Origin: Streptomyces chrestomyceticus JCM 4735
Lineage (GTDB): Bacteria; Actinomycetota; Actinomycetes; Streptomycetales; Streptomycetaceae
Length of the DNA stretch: 64,000 nt
Reading direction: 5' to 3'
NCBI RefSeq assembly: GCF_003865135.1
Contig: NZ_BHZC01000001.1
Location: 4,030,001-4,094,000, forward strand
Under the pieces are notes generated by a model. That model was not told the origin of the DNA. It did no database searches and saw nothing but the letters and a program-made list of their open reading frames with translations. Of the stretch, positions 1 through 7,230 are shown one piece after another; position 1 is the stretch's first letter; every line of letters begins with the position of its first letter. The translations under genes were made by a program, and so were the position numbers.

Positions 1-60
1 GTCCAAGACACTGGCACGCGCTCACGGTGACCGTGGGCTCATACAAGCAGCATCATCCAG

Positions 61-391
61 AACGGCTTCCAGGCGATCGCCAGCGGTGACCCTGGCCGGA
101 CCGCCGCGGTCCTCACCGAGGACGCCGAACGGCTCTCTCCTCCGGACAACGCCACTGCCGTCGCGCTCAAGACGACCCACCACATGGTCGGCAGGAAGGC
201 GATCGTGCGCTTTTTCGCCGACGACCTCCCCCGTCTGTTCGCGCGTGACGTCACCGTCACCTTCCACCGGTTCCACGCCGCCGGCGAGCGGGTGGTCGTG
301 GAGGCAACCATGACGGCGACGCTCACCAACGGCAACGGCCATCGACGAGCACACGCTGGTCCACCGACTCCGGCCGCGCACCGCAGGATGA
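61..391 (+). pseudogene. SnoaL-like / NTF2-like protein remnant
   Basis: Translation from position 61 gives residues typical of Streptomyces SnoaL-like (NTF2 fold) proteins: a segment with DPGRTAAVLTEDAERLSPP, then TTHHMVGRKAIVRFFADDLP and VTVTFHRFHAAGERVVVEAT. No convincing start codon precedes it. After about position 340 the same frame loses family character, while the +1 frame reads DEHTLVHRLRPRTAG and stops at 389-391, as expected for the family's C terminus. I infer a frameshift plus an internal deletion, so the gene is broken at both ends. The family is a small cone-shaped barrel used for polyketide cyclases and other small-molecule enzymes; no specific substrate can be assigned. Confidence 0.5.
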
Positions 392-446
392 GCAGCCGAA
401 CTCGCGTCGCATCGCTGTCGTGCCCCAGGTGCTTCACCGGATGGCG

Positions 447-480
447 CTTCGGGCCCGGGCGAAGCCGCCCGGGCCCGAAG
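447..480. terminator. Strong GC-rich hairpin
   Basis: A perfect 15-bp inverted repeat (CTTCGGGCCCGGGCG and its complement) with a 4-nt loop lies between the SnoaL-like remnant and the 3' end of the sigma factor gene. It has no U tract. Strong stems without U tracts often serve as terminators in Streptomyces, and this one is symmetric, so it could act on both strands. Confidence 0.6.
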
Positions 481-688
481 CCCGGCGTCAGCGGGAGAGC
501 CGCAGGCAGCCGAGCCGAAGCGGGCTGCCCGTATCGCTGCCGCACGAGGTCTGAACGGCGGCGACCGCCCACCGGGGCCTGCCAGCCGGCCCCGGCGCAC
601 ATGCCCCGACCGGGCCGCCGGGCATCTACCGATCAAGGTACAGAACGGGTAGCCGCACCCTCCGCGCCCAAACCGAAGAACCCGCCGA

Positions 689-1528
689 TCACGCCGCGGC
701 CCTGTCTCCACGCCCTTCGTCCTGCCCGACTTCATTCTGCTCGACCTCGGTCCGCACCCGGGCCAGGGCCCGGGTGAGCAGCCGCGAGACGTGCATCTGG
801 GACACGCCCAGCTCGGCGGCGATGGCGCTCTGCGTCATGTCCTCGAAGAACCGCCAGTACAGGATGCGGCGTTCACGCTCCGGCAGCCGGGCCAGGGCGG
901 GCTTGACCGCCTCCCGGTCCTCGATCAGGCCGAAGCGGCCGTCGGCCGAGCCAAGGGTGTCCAGGAGGGTGTAGTCGTCGTTGTCGCCGCCGCGGTCCAG
1001 GGCCACGTCCAGCGACAGCGACCGGTAGCTCTCCAGCGCCTCCAGCCCCCGCACCACGTCCTCCTCCGCAAGCCGGGCGTGCTCGGCGATCTGCGCTACG
1101 GTCGGCGACCGGCCGTCCAGCGTCGTACTCAGCTCCCGTACGGCCTTGCGGACCTTGTTGCGCAGCTCCTGCGTACGCCGGGGCACGTGCACATCCCAGG
1201 TGTAGTCACGGAAGTGCCGCTTGAGCTCGCCCGTGATGGTGGGAATGGCGAACTGCTCGAAAGCAACGGCCCGTTCGGGGTCGAAGCGGTCGACTGCCCT
1301 CACCAGGCCGAGGGCCGCGACCTGCTGAAGATCGTCGAGCTGCTCCCCCCGCTCGCGCAGCCGAGCGGCCTGGCGATGCGCCAGCGGCAGCCAGGCGGTG
1401 ATCACACGCTGGCGCAGCCGCTCCTTCCCGGGCCCGTCCGGCAGCGTGACCAGCACCTGGAACGCTTCGGTGGTATCCGGGTCGGAGTAAGGCCGCTGCT
1501 GAGGGCGCGCGCTGATGGTGGTGGCCAT
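689..1528 (-). CDS. SigB/SigF-type group 3 RNA polymerase sigma factor
   Basis: A 279-aa sigma-70 family protein of the stress/sporulation SigB/SigF/SigG group. Region 2 is visible as DDLQQVAALGLVRAVDRFDP followed by a core-binding and -10 recognition segment (TITGELKRHFRD). Region 3 is the helical stretch around SPTVAQIAEHARLAEEDV. Region 4 is LPERERRILYWRFFEDMTQ followed by an HTH (ELGVSQMHVSRLLTRAL). The start is the ATG at 1528, with AAGGAG 7 nt upstream; longer readings extend into non-conserved sequence. No anti-sigma (HATPase) or STAS gene lies next to it, so its partner must be elsewhere. Streptomyces genomes carry many such paralogues, so no symbol is given. It faces away from the phage block. 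Confidence 0.9.
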   Translation of the reverse strand: MATTISARPQQRPYSDPDTTEAFQVLVTLPDGPGKERLRQRVITAWLPLAHRQAARLRERGEQLDDLQQVAALGLVRAVDRFDPERAVAFEQFAIPTITGELKRHFRDYTWDVHVPRRTQELRNKVRKAVRELSTTLDGRSPTVAQIAEHARLAEEDVVRGLEALESYRSLSLDVALDRGGDNDDYTLLDTLGSADGRFGLIEDREAVKPALARLPERERRILYWRFFEDMTQSAIAAELGVSQMHVSRLLTRALARVRTEVEQNEVGQDEGRGDRAAA

Positions 1529-2126
1529 CGCGACTCTCCTTGATCCTGACGGGCGGTTCACGGATGAGCGGCCACTGACCGGAAGACGGCAGGCTGGCCC
1601 CTCTGGACGGGGTGCCTGCGGTTCCGAAGCACTACAGCTCTCCTGACCCGAACGCCGCCCTCCACACGTACAACCCGGAAATACTTGTGGCGACGCGGCG
1701 CGGCGCACATCGGACACATCGGACACATCGGACAGCGAAGCGGCTCCTGCCCGGACCGCCACGCGCTGGGCACCATCAGGCTCCCGGCGAAAGCAGCACC
1801 GGGCGCCGTTCTCGTCCCGACTGCAGCCGTCGGCCAGCACACCTCACCCGGACAGTGCGTAGGGGATGAACGGGCAGCGGGGCGGCGGCTGGGCACGCCG
1901 CCCCGTGGGCTGAACTCCCGGCACCGTACGCTTCCCGAGCATGATGGCCTTCGCCGACCGGTGCCCTTGGCGGGTTCCCGCAGGCCCGTCGGCCAGGCTG
2001 GGCCATCCGGTGCTTGTTCAGTCCCACTCGCCTCTGCCCGGCCTGGCCAGGTTCTTCCACCAAGACGGCATACCGCGGCGGTGCGGACGGTCGAGGCGCC
2101 AGGGCATCAGATGGGACCATGGGCGT
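1529..2126. other. Gene-poor stretch upstream of the sigma factor
   Basis: About 600 bp between the divergent sigma factor and the next plus-strand gene. I see no convincing gene. The sigma factor promoter must lie in its left part. The only notable structure is the triple 9-bp repeat at 1707-1733. Confidence 0.5.
1707..1733. repeat. Three tandem copies of ACATCGGAC
   Basis: Three perfect head-to-tail copies of the 9-mer ACATCGGAC, about 180-205 bp upstream of the sigma factor start. It may be a regulator binding array or simply replication slippage. Nothing else in the window repeats this unit. Confidence 0.7.
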
Positions 2127-2960
2127 ATGCCCGAGATATCCACTTGTGTGACTGAGCGATGGCCGCATGCTCCGTCCGCTGCGACCGACTGGCTCCATGA
2201 GCTGTGCGGGGACGGCGTGATCGGCTTCATGCCGCCGGCGATGCCCGACGCCGCCTGGGTCCTCAACGCCATGTACGAGCACAAGCAGGGCCCGGCGGAC
2301 ATGACACACCACGAGTACCACCAGGCTCGGCTGGCTGACGGAAGCATCGAGCCGCACGTCGTGGCGGGCATCAACCTCGACGCCGAGTCGGTCGCCACCG
2401 GTGGAGGGCTGGGCCGCGCCGAGCACCCGGGCCCCGGCTGGCGGCGCCTGCGCTGGGCGGCCCTCGCGCGCCGCACCGGTGACCCGATCGTCCCCGAGGG
2501 GCTGCTGTCCTGCTACCGCTGCTTCCCTTCGGCCACCAAGGATGGCAGCTGGCCACTGAGCATCATCCCGCCGACCGAAGGCAGCATGGACCGCGAGACC
2601 TGGGACAAGCTGATCGCCCTCCTTATCGAGCACAGCCCGGACGGCGCGGACACTGCCTGCTTTGCCTACTACAACCCGCTGACGGCGGGCTGCGACTTCG
2701 AGAACCTGCACGTGCGCGCCGGCCGCCTCGGTGACGCCAAGCTGCTCTACGACAACCCCGAGATCGATTTCAGCCCGTCCAACCTGTGGGCCGCCGACCG
2801 CTCCTGGATGCTGTGCACCGACTACGACCTGTGGGCCACCAAGGTCTCCGGGCCCCGCCCCCTCATCGACGCGCTGCTGCACGACAGTGAGATCGAGGCC
2901 ATACAGCTACCCAACGACCCCACCGAACCAGCAGGCCAAGCGTCGCCTTCGCACACCTAG
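2127..2960 (+). CDS. Hypothetical protein, 277 aa
   Basis: A soluble-looking protein of about 277 residues that I do not recognise as a named family. Visible features are a Trp/aromatic-rich N-terminal part (TDWLHELCGDGVIGFMPPA), scattered cysteines without a CxxC pair, and a C-terminal half with WAADRSWMLCTDYDLWATK. No signal peptide or membrane segment is seen. The ATG at 2127 is chosen because conservation-like character begins there; it has only a weak purine stretch upstream. It sits 10 bp before the first phage connector-type gene and could be either the last host gene or the first gene of the tail block. Confidence 0.65.
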   Translation: MPEISTCVTERWPHAPSAATDWLHELCGDGVIGFMPPAMPDAAWVLNAMYEHKQGPADMTHHEYHQARLADGSIEPHVVAGINLDAESVATGGGLGRAEHPGPGWRRLRWAALARRTGDPIVPEGLLSCYRCFPSATKDGSWPLSIIPPTEGSMDRETWDKLIALLIEHSPDGADTACFAYYNPLTAGCDFENLHVRAGRLGDAKLLYDNPEIDFSPSNLWAADRSWMLCTDYDLWATKVSGPRPLIDALLHDSEIEAIQLPNDPTEPAGQASPSHT

Positions 2961-2970
2961 GCTCCGAATC

Positions 2971-3339
2971 ATGAGCACGTCTGATCAGCACCACCGCGTC
3001 CGTATATCCGCCGCACCCGAGCGGCCCGCCGTCATCGAGGTGGACGGCCACGATGTCGCGTCGTCGGTGGAGGCGTACCGGATCACGCAGACCGTGGACG
3101 AGGAGCCCCAGGTGACGCTGTACGTGGCCAAGGGCTGGAACGGGGTGCGGTTCGAGGGCCTGGCCGACGTGGTGGTCGAGCCAGCGGATGTGCGGCACGT
3201 CGTGGCCGGGTTCCTGGATGCGGTGGACTGGCGCAAGCTCGATGAAGCCGCACTCGGCCGCGATGATCTCGACGGTGGGCCGGGGGAGCTGACACGCGGG
3301 ATGCTGGCGCAACTTCGGGAGTGGGCGCTGAGTGCTTGA
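2971..3339 (+). CDS. Phage late-operon protein of unknown function, 122 aa
   Basis: A 122-aa acidic protein starting at the ATG at 2971. It is dense in beta-type segments (YRITQTVDEEPQVTLYVAK) and ends in LTRGMLAQLREWALSA. Its stop overlaps the GTG start of the next gene by 8 nt, so it belongs to the tail operon. Proteins of this size commonly occupy the connector/tail-completion interval in actinophages, but no specific function is recognised. It is the first clearly phage-type gene of the block; no capsid, portal or terminase gene lies upstream in the window. Confidence 0.7.
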   Translation: MSTSDQHHRVRISAAPERPAVIEVDGHDVASSVEAYRITQTVDEEPQVTLYVAKGWNGVRFEGLADVVVEPADVRHVVAGFLDAVDWRKLDEAALGRDDLDGGPGELTRGMLAQLREWALSA

Positions 3340-3748
3340 TCTGCACGGTGTCGCCCGGTTCGCCGAGCGGCGCCTGATGCCGGACACCGTGCTTGTCACC
3401 CGCGAGGTCGGCGAGGACGTTCTCGATCCCGCCACAGGCGCCCTCATGCCTGCTCCTCCGCTGGTGGTGCACTCGGGCAAGGCCGGGTTGTACGGGCACC
3501 AGGAGCGGATCCGCAGCAAGGGTGGCCACGAAGGTGCGTGGGTCGAAGAGGTGCGGGCCGGGTACCGGCTGCTGCTGCCGCTCGATGCGCCCGAACTGCG
3601 GGAGGGCGACATGGTGGAGATGGTCGAGGCTCGTGACGAGCAGGCCGCCGGTCGTACGTACCGGGTCGCCGCGCTCGGCGAGGTGTCCTCGGTTCCGGTG
3701 CTACGCACCGTGTGGCTGGAGGAGCACAACCGCAAGGCCGACGCATGA
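3332..3748 (+). CDS. Head-tail connector-like protein (resembles DUF6093)
   Basis: 138 aa, starting at GTG 3332 inside the end of the previous gene. The sequence (MPDTVLVTREVGEDVLDPAT, then YRLLLPLDAPELREGDMVEM and GRTYRVAALGEVSSVPVLRT) has the small beta-barrel character of head-closure or stopper proteins of siphoviruses. It resembles the actinophage family I know as DUF6093. Its place directly before a gp10-like and a tail-terminator-like gene fits that role. The product would sit at the head-tail interface. The stop codon overlaps the next ATG (ATGA). Confidence 0.7.
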   Translation: MLDLHGVARFAERRLMPDTVLVTREVGEDVLDPATGALMPAPPLVVHSGKAGLYGHQERIRSKGGHEGAWVEEVRAGYRLLLPLDAPELREGDMVEMVEARDEQAAGRTYRVAALGEVSSVPVLRTVWLEEHNRKADA

Positions 3749-4146
3749 GCGGCGGCGCGTTCACCGACCCCACGGCGCTGGCCGCCGCCCTGGAACGAGG
3801 AGCCGCCCAGACGGTGGCCGCGATGCACGCCGTAATGCGGCACCGCTCCCAGGCGCTGGTCGAGCAAGTGCAGCACAACGCCTCCGGACGGCCAGGCCCA
3901 CGCGTGATCACCGGCAAGTATCGGGCCTCCTGGCGCGCCGACGTCCAGGCCGCCGGCCCAGTGGTCGTCGCCGAGGTGGGCACCAGCGCGCCGCAGGCGC
4001 GTCGGCTGGCGTTCGGGTTCGTCGGCGCCGACAGCCTCGGCCGGCACTACGCGCAGCCGCCCTTCCCGCACCTGGGACCGGCCGTCGCCCAAGCCGGGCC
4101 TGTCCTCGTGCGGGAGTTGAACGACGCGGTGAAGAGGTCGCTGTGA
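3745..4146 (+). CDS. HK97 gp10-like tail completion protein
   Basis: 133 aa, with an ATG at 3745 overlapping the previous stop as ATGA, the hallmark of a translationally coupled late operon. It has an alpha-helical N terminus (ALAAALERGAAQTVAAMHAV), then the segment GPRVITGKYRASWRADV typical of gp10-like proteins (G-x-Y-x-x-S-W), and a hydrophobic beta region (VVVAEVGTSAPQARRLAFGF). The C-terminal PPFPHLGPAV-type motif is also common in this family. The inferred role is in joining or completing the tail. Confidence 0.7.
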   Translation: MSGGAFTDPTALAAALERGAAQTVAAMHAVMRHRSQALVEQVQHNASGRPGPRVITGKYRASWRADVQAAGPVVVAEVGTSAPQARRLAFGFVGADSLGRHYAQPPFPHLGPAVAQAGPVLVRELNDAVKRSL

Positions 4147-4379
4147 ACGAACTGGCCGAAGAGGTCGAGGCGGCCTTGGCGGAGGTCTTCGGCGACTGGG
4201 AGCTGGGGCTGCTCGCCCGCGCCGTCGTCATCGCCGAACTCCTGGACGAGGACGGCGAACGCGCCCTGTCCGTGATCACCACTCCGGGCGTGCCGGACTG
4301 GGACACCGTCGGGCTGTGCCGGTACGGCGCCCTGCCCGTCGAAACCACCGGCAGAGGCTCCTCGGGAGACGACGAATGA
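4143..4379 (+). CDS. Small phage protein, 78 aa
   Basis: 78 aa, with GTG 4143 overlapping the previous stop by 4 nt and its own stop overlapping the next ATG (ATGA). The sequence starts MNELAEEVEAALAEVFGDWE, continues with a hydrophobic strand AVVIAELLDEDGERALSVIT, and ends acidic. Short proteins of this pattern (VVIAE-(L/V)-x-DEDGER-A-L) occur in this position in other actinophage tail operons. The function is unknown; structure-completion or chaperone roles are possible. Confidence 0.65.
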   Translation: MNELAEEVEAALAEVFGDWELGLLARAVVIAELLDEDGERALSVITTPGVPDWDTVGLCRYGALPVETTGRGSSGDDE

Positions 4380-4804
4380 TCGACCGCGCCGCCGTCTCCG
4401 AAGCCTTCCGCCGCACACTGACCGAGGCGACCGGCAGGCCATGCGGGCTCGGGAAGCTGCCGCTCGTCGAAGGTCAGCCGGCTGAGATGCCGTACCTGGT
4501 GCTGTACCCGCAAGGCGGCCCCGTCGGCGGGGCTCCCCTGGCCGACGCGTCAGAGGATTCGGAACTTCTGTACCAGGTGTCGGCCGTCGCCGCCCGTACG
4601 GACCAAGCGGAGTGGATGGCCGACCGAGTGCGACGTGCGGTCCTTGAACGCACCGCGACCGGCGGCTGGCGCTGGCCGATCGACGTGCCAGGTGCCGACG
4701 TGTGGGCGCGCGAACTCAGGGGCGACGCCGGAACCGACGACGCGGGTCCGGCTGCGGCCGTCGTCAGCTACCCGCAGCGGTTCTGTCTGACTGCCAGCGG
4801 GTGA
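4376..4804 (+). CDS. Tail terminator-like protein
   Basis: 142 aa, ATG 4376. It shows the mixed alpha/beta pattern of siphovirus tail-terminator proteins: an N-terminal helix (AVSEAFRRTLTEATGRPCGL), a central strand with PYLVLYPQGGP, a second strand DSELLYQVSAVAARTDQAEW followed by the helix MADRVRRAVLER, and a final strand VVSYPQRFCLTASG. The arrangement Y-Q-V-x-A-V followed by a helix is typical. It is last in a chain of overlapping genes and should be followed directly by the major tail protein, but about 757 bp of unusual sequence intervenes here. Confidence 0.7.
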   Translation: MIDRAAVSEAFRRTLTEATGRPCGLGKLPLVEGQPAEMPYLVLYPQGGPVGGAPLADASEDSELLYQVSAVAARTDQAEWMADRVRRAVLERTATGGWRWPIDVPGADVWARELRGDAGTDDAGPAAAVVSYPQRFCLTASG

Positions 4805-4853
4805 GCGTCCGACCCGGTTCGCTTGAGATGGAAAAACGTACAGCGTCCTCCCG

Positions 4854-4871
4854 AAGCACTGCGGAGTGCTT
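4854..4871. other. Small inverted repeat after tail terminator gene
   Basis: AAGCACT, 4-nt loop GCGG, AGTGCTT: a perfect 7-bp stem 50 bp downstream of the tail terminator-like stop. It may be a weak terminator or an end of the inserted segment. No poly-U follows. Confidence 0.4.
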
Positions 4872-4981
4872 GGGTGGTCTGTAGAGTCATAAGAGACATT
4901 GCGTTAGCGCGCGATTGAGGCTGACGAGAGTGCCTAACCTTCCCGGGATCTGCACCCTCGCCGCCTCTTCACCGCGGGGGA

Positions 4982-5125
4982 TCAGTCGTTAGGAGAGTCA
5001 CGGAAGATCGAGATCAGCAGGCCGATAAGCGGGCCCACTGCCTTGAGTACCTTGACTAAACCGCGACTGATTCTCCGCAACCACACCAGCAACGCCCCTC
5101 GACCACGCCGGTGCTTGCCGGTCAT
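4982..5125 (-). CDS. 47-aa cationic membrane peptide, antisense inside the tail operon
   Basis: A short gene on the opposite strand to all surrounding tail genes. The ATG at 5125 has AGGAGG 8 nt upstream, one of the best ribosome sites in the window. The peptide begins MTGKHRRGRGALLVWLRRIS, which is strongly basic, continues with an amphipathic/hydrophobic stretch (LVKVLKAVGPLIGLLISIF), and ends RDSPND. A basic N terminus plus one hydrophobic helix fits a membrane-active peptide: a holin-like, toxin-like or leaderless bacteriocin-like product. I do not recognise a family. It lies within DNA that separates the tail terminator and major tail protein genes and so looks like inserted cargo. Confidence 0.55.
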   Translation of the reverse strand: MTGKHRRGRGALLVWLRRISRGLVKVLKAVGPLIGLLISIFRDSPND

Positions 5126-5561
5126 GCTCTGCCTCCTCATCTCCATCTGACTGGACTGCTTGGAGTGAGGGAGTGAGGTAGGCACGATTCGTTGCTGCCT
5201 GAGCGTCAGGCTACGTGAACACAGGCAAACGCGCGGGCGGTTGTGGCATCTCGGCCCGATCAGTATTCACGTGTGTGCTGTGCCGCCAGGCGGGCGCAGT
5301 GGTCGGTAGAGGCTCTGGCGTCGGCCGTTCGTCTGGAAGTGCCGTCCCGTGCGCACAAAGCCGTTCGGTTGGGCGCAGTATCGTGATCAGCGCGCGATTC
5401 GGCGTTCGGCATCGCTGAGCTGGTCGTGCCCTCACCGCGGAGGCACTGCGCGGACGCCCACCCGGGTTTCGGGATGGGCCGGTTCCCCGACACGACGTCG
5501 AGGGGCGGGGCCATCCCACCATTGCACGTTTGGCTGCCGTCCCGGAATCGGACAGCAAGCC

Positions 5562-6068
5562 TTGCAGGTCAAGAAGTACAGCCGCCGGGGCGTCACCCGC
5601 GTCCTGTGGCTGGAGAAGGTCGCCGACGAGGGCAACGTGCCCACCCGCCCGGAGCTGACGGCCGGCACGGATCTGACGAACGCCATCGCGTCCATCGACG
5701 GGTGGACGCTCGCCAACCAGCCCATCGAAACCCCTGACCTGGGCAGCACGTTCGAGAGCAGCATCCCCGGCAGCGACAAGGCCGACGACTCCTCGCTGGG
5801 GTTCTACGAGGACAAGGTCAGTGACGCGATCGAGCAGTTGCTCACCAAGGACGCGACGGGCTGGGTGGTGTTCCTCCGCAAGGGCGATGTGCCCGGCAAC
5901 CGGTCCATGGACGTCTTCCCTGTCCGGATCGGCTCCCGGTCCCCGAACTACTCGACTGACAACGAGGCCGCCAAGTTCACGGTCAGCTTCTCGATCACGG
6001 AGAAGCCGACGCAGGACGCCGAGGTCCCGGCCGCCGATACCCCGCCGCCGCCGAAGTTCGACAAGTAA
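5562..6068 (+). CDS. Major tail (tube) protein, start region altered
   Basis: 168 aa if started at TTG 5562. The sequence VKKYSRRGVTRVLWLEKVAD, then GTDLTNAIASIDGWTLANQP, ETPDLGSTFESSIPGSDKAD and DVPGNRSMDVFPVRIGSRS is that of Streptomyces-phage major tail proteins, which polymerise into the tail tube. Related proteins usually begin M-A-V-K-K-Y; here the VKKY codons are intact, but no ATG/GTG and no good ribosome site precede them. The only in-frame candidate nearby is TTG at 5562. I infer that the insertion upstream replaced the native start, so expression is doubtful. C-terminal residues are Pro-rich (TPPPPKFDK). Confidence 0.8.
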   Translation: MQVKKYSRRGVTRVLWLEKVADEGNVPTRPELTAGTDLTNAIASIDGWTLANQPIETPDLGSTFESSIPGSDKADDSSLGFYEDKVSDAIEQLLTKDATGWVVFLRKGDVPGNRSMDVFPVRIGSRSPNYSTDNEAAKFTVSFSITEKPTQDAEVPAADTPPPPKFDK

Positions 6069-6172
6069 CTCGGCCCCTCCCGCCCCCGGCCGGGCGCACG
6101 CGCAGCGGCGTTCCACCACCTCCTCGGCGCCAGCCTGCGGCCCGGCCGGGCCCCGTTCTCCTGGAGTTCTCC

Positions 6173-6757
6173 ATGCCCGGCACCTCCCCCTCCCCCACTG
6201 CCCCGCCCGCTGAGGCGGTCGCCCGCGACGCGCACTGGGCGCGCAAGCTCGCCCGGCTCCGGGCGCGCCAGCTTCCCGAGTACACGCTGCGACTGTGTGA
6301 CGACCTGGCCGCGAAGAAACGTTTCGACCAGGCGAAGCTGGAGGCCGCGCGGCTGCGCATGGCCGACGCTGAGACGGGCGCCGACCCGGCCGAGGTCGAG
6401 CGCGCTGAGGTGGAGCTGAAGGAGGCGAAGGCCGCGTACGAGGCGGCGTCGCTGTCGCTGACGTTCCGGGCGCTGCCGCGTCCGGTGCTGGACGGGCTGA
6501 TCCGGCGGTTCCCGCCGACGGAGCAGCAGGCCGAGGACGGTGACGCCTGGAATCCCGAGACGTTCCCCGCCGCGCTGGTCGCCGCTGCCCACATCGAGCG
6601 GGACGAGTCCGGGACGGCGGTCGAGGGCCTGTCCGAACAGGACGCCCAGGAGCTGCTGGACTCGTGGCCGGCGGGTGAGGCGAACGCGCTGTTCGCGGCG
6701 GCGTGGCAGGCCCAGCAGATCAGCCGGGCCAGTACGGAGGAGCTGGGAAAAGACTGA
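6173..6757 (+). CDS. Tail assembly chaperone (G-type)
   Basis: 194 aa, ATG 6173 with CTGGAG upstream. It is mainly helical and charged (KLEAARLRMADAETGADPAE), with the segment LTFRALPRPVLDGLIRRFPP that is typical of actinophage chaperones encoded just before the tape measure gene. It binds and protects the tape measure protein during tail assembly. The reading frame ends L-G-K-D-stop, and the GGA-AAA codons are part of a perfect -1 slippery heptamer, so a fraction of ribosomes should continue into the next frame. Confidence 0.85.
   Translation: MPGTSPSPTAPPAEAVARDAHWARKLARLRARQLPEYTLRLCDDLAAKKRFDQAKLEAARLRMADAETGADPAEVERAEVELKEAKAAYEAASLSLTFRALPRPVLDGLIRRFPPTEQQAEDGDAWNPETFPAALVAAAHIERDESGTAVEGLSEQDAQELLDSWPAGEANALFAAAWQAQQISRASTEELGKD
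6745..6751 (+). promoter_or_regulatory. Programmed -1 ribosomal slip site GGGAAAA
   Basis: The zero frame reads G GGA AAA, exactly the X-XXY-YYZ layout, four codons before the stop at 6755-6757 (CTG GGA AAA GAC TGA). Slippage moves ribosomes into the frame open to 7230. This is the same strategy and nearly the same heptamer as the G/GT pair of phage lambda (GGGAAAG). Confidence 0.85.
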
Positions 6758-7230
6758 TTGCGGACGCGCAGCTTCGGGCGGAGCTGGAGCTGTGCGACCG
6801 CTACCGGATTCCGCATTCCTTCTTTCTCGGCGCCGGGGACGGCCGCTGGTCCCAGACGGACCGGGCCAAGGCACTGGCGTTCGAGGCGTACCGGCGCAGC
6901 GTGTGTGAGCAGTGCGGCACGCGGGCCGCGGAGTGGGACGAGGAGCAGGGCGGTGACCGGTACGCGTACGTGAGCACCACGGTGCGGTGCGTGGGCTGTG
7001 AGCTGATCGCCACGGAGCAGGACCAGGTGCCGGACGGCCCGACGGCTACGGGGTGCGCATCGGTCTGGTGCCGCGCGAACAGCACCACCACCAGCAGCAG
7101 TAGCAGTAGCAGTAGCAGTAGCAGGACGCCTTGGGCGCGTTGGGGCGCCACCAAGGTGAAGGGCAGGGCGCGGGGAGTTAGGGCGCCGCCCGGTGTCGAA
7201 CTACACGCTCAGCGTGCAGATGCGCGCTGA
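6745..7230 (+). CDS. Frameshift extension of tail assembly chaperone (GT-type)
   Basis: Reached by -1 slippage at 6745-6751. The extension begins IADAQLRAELELCDRYRIPH and carries four cysteines in two CxxC-type pairs (SVCEQCGTRAAEW and VRCVGCE), likely a small zinc ribbon, as in other actinophage GT extensions. Further on it runs into a Thr/Ser-rich low-complexity stretch encoded by AGCAGT repeats and ends 38 nt inside the tape measure gene. From about 7040 a different frame looks more natural (GYGVRIGLVPREQ, then a stop within the repeat), so a natural indel near the repeat may have altered the C terminus. Confidence 0.65.
   Translation, partial: GKRLIADAQLRAELELCDRYRIPHSFFLGAGDGRWSQTDRAKALAFEAYRRSVCEQCGTRAAEWDEEQGGDRYAYVSTTVRCVGCELIATEQDQVPDGPTATGCASVWCRANSTTTSSSSSSSSSSRTPWARWGATKVKGRARGVRAPPGVELHAQRADAR
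7093..7124. repeat. AGTAGC microsatellite
   Basis: About five imperfect units of the hexamer AGTAGC lie near the end of the chaperone extension, 70-100 bp before the tape measure start. In the frameshift frame it encodes a run of serines; in another frame it supplies a TAG stop. Such tracts gain and lose units by slippage. Confidence 0.75.

Larger units (their letters stand above)
4805..5561. other. Foreign-looking insertion between tail terminator and major tail protein genes
   Basis: In siphovirus late operons these two genes are normally nearly contiguous. Here 757 bp intervene, holding only the antisense 47-aa peptide gene and otherwise no convincing coding sequence on either strand. Its base composition is less GC-skewed than the flanking genes. 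No transposase and no terminal inverted repeats are visible. The segment ends exactly where the normal major tail protein start codon would be. Confidence 0.5.

Noticed and set aside
22..735. Minus-strand open frame over the SnoaL-like remnant
   Set aside because: The plus strand carries recognisable family sequence; the minus product is low complexity and Arg/Ala/Pro-rich.
1707..1733. CRISPR-like array
   Set aside because: Units are head-to-tail 9-mers without spacers, and no cas genes are present; the Cas4-like protein at 33727 is a phage nuclease.
1776..2882. Minus-strand open frame opposite the 277-aa gene
   Set aside because: Composition is shadow-like (Val/Gly/Arg/His) and no ribosome site; the plus-strand protein is better supported.
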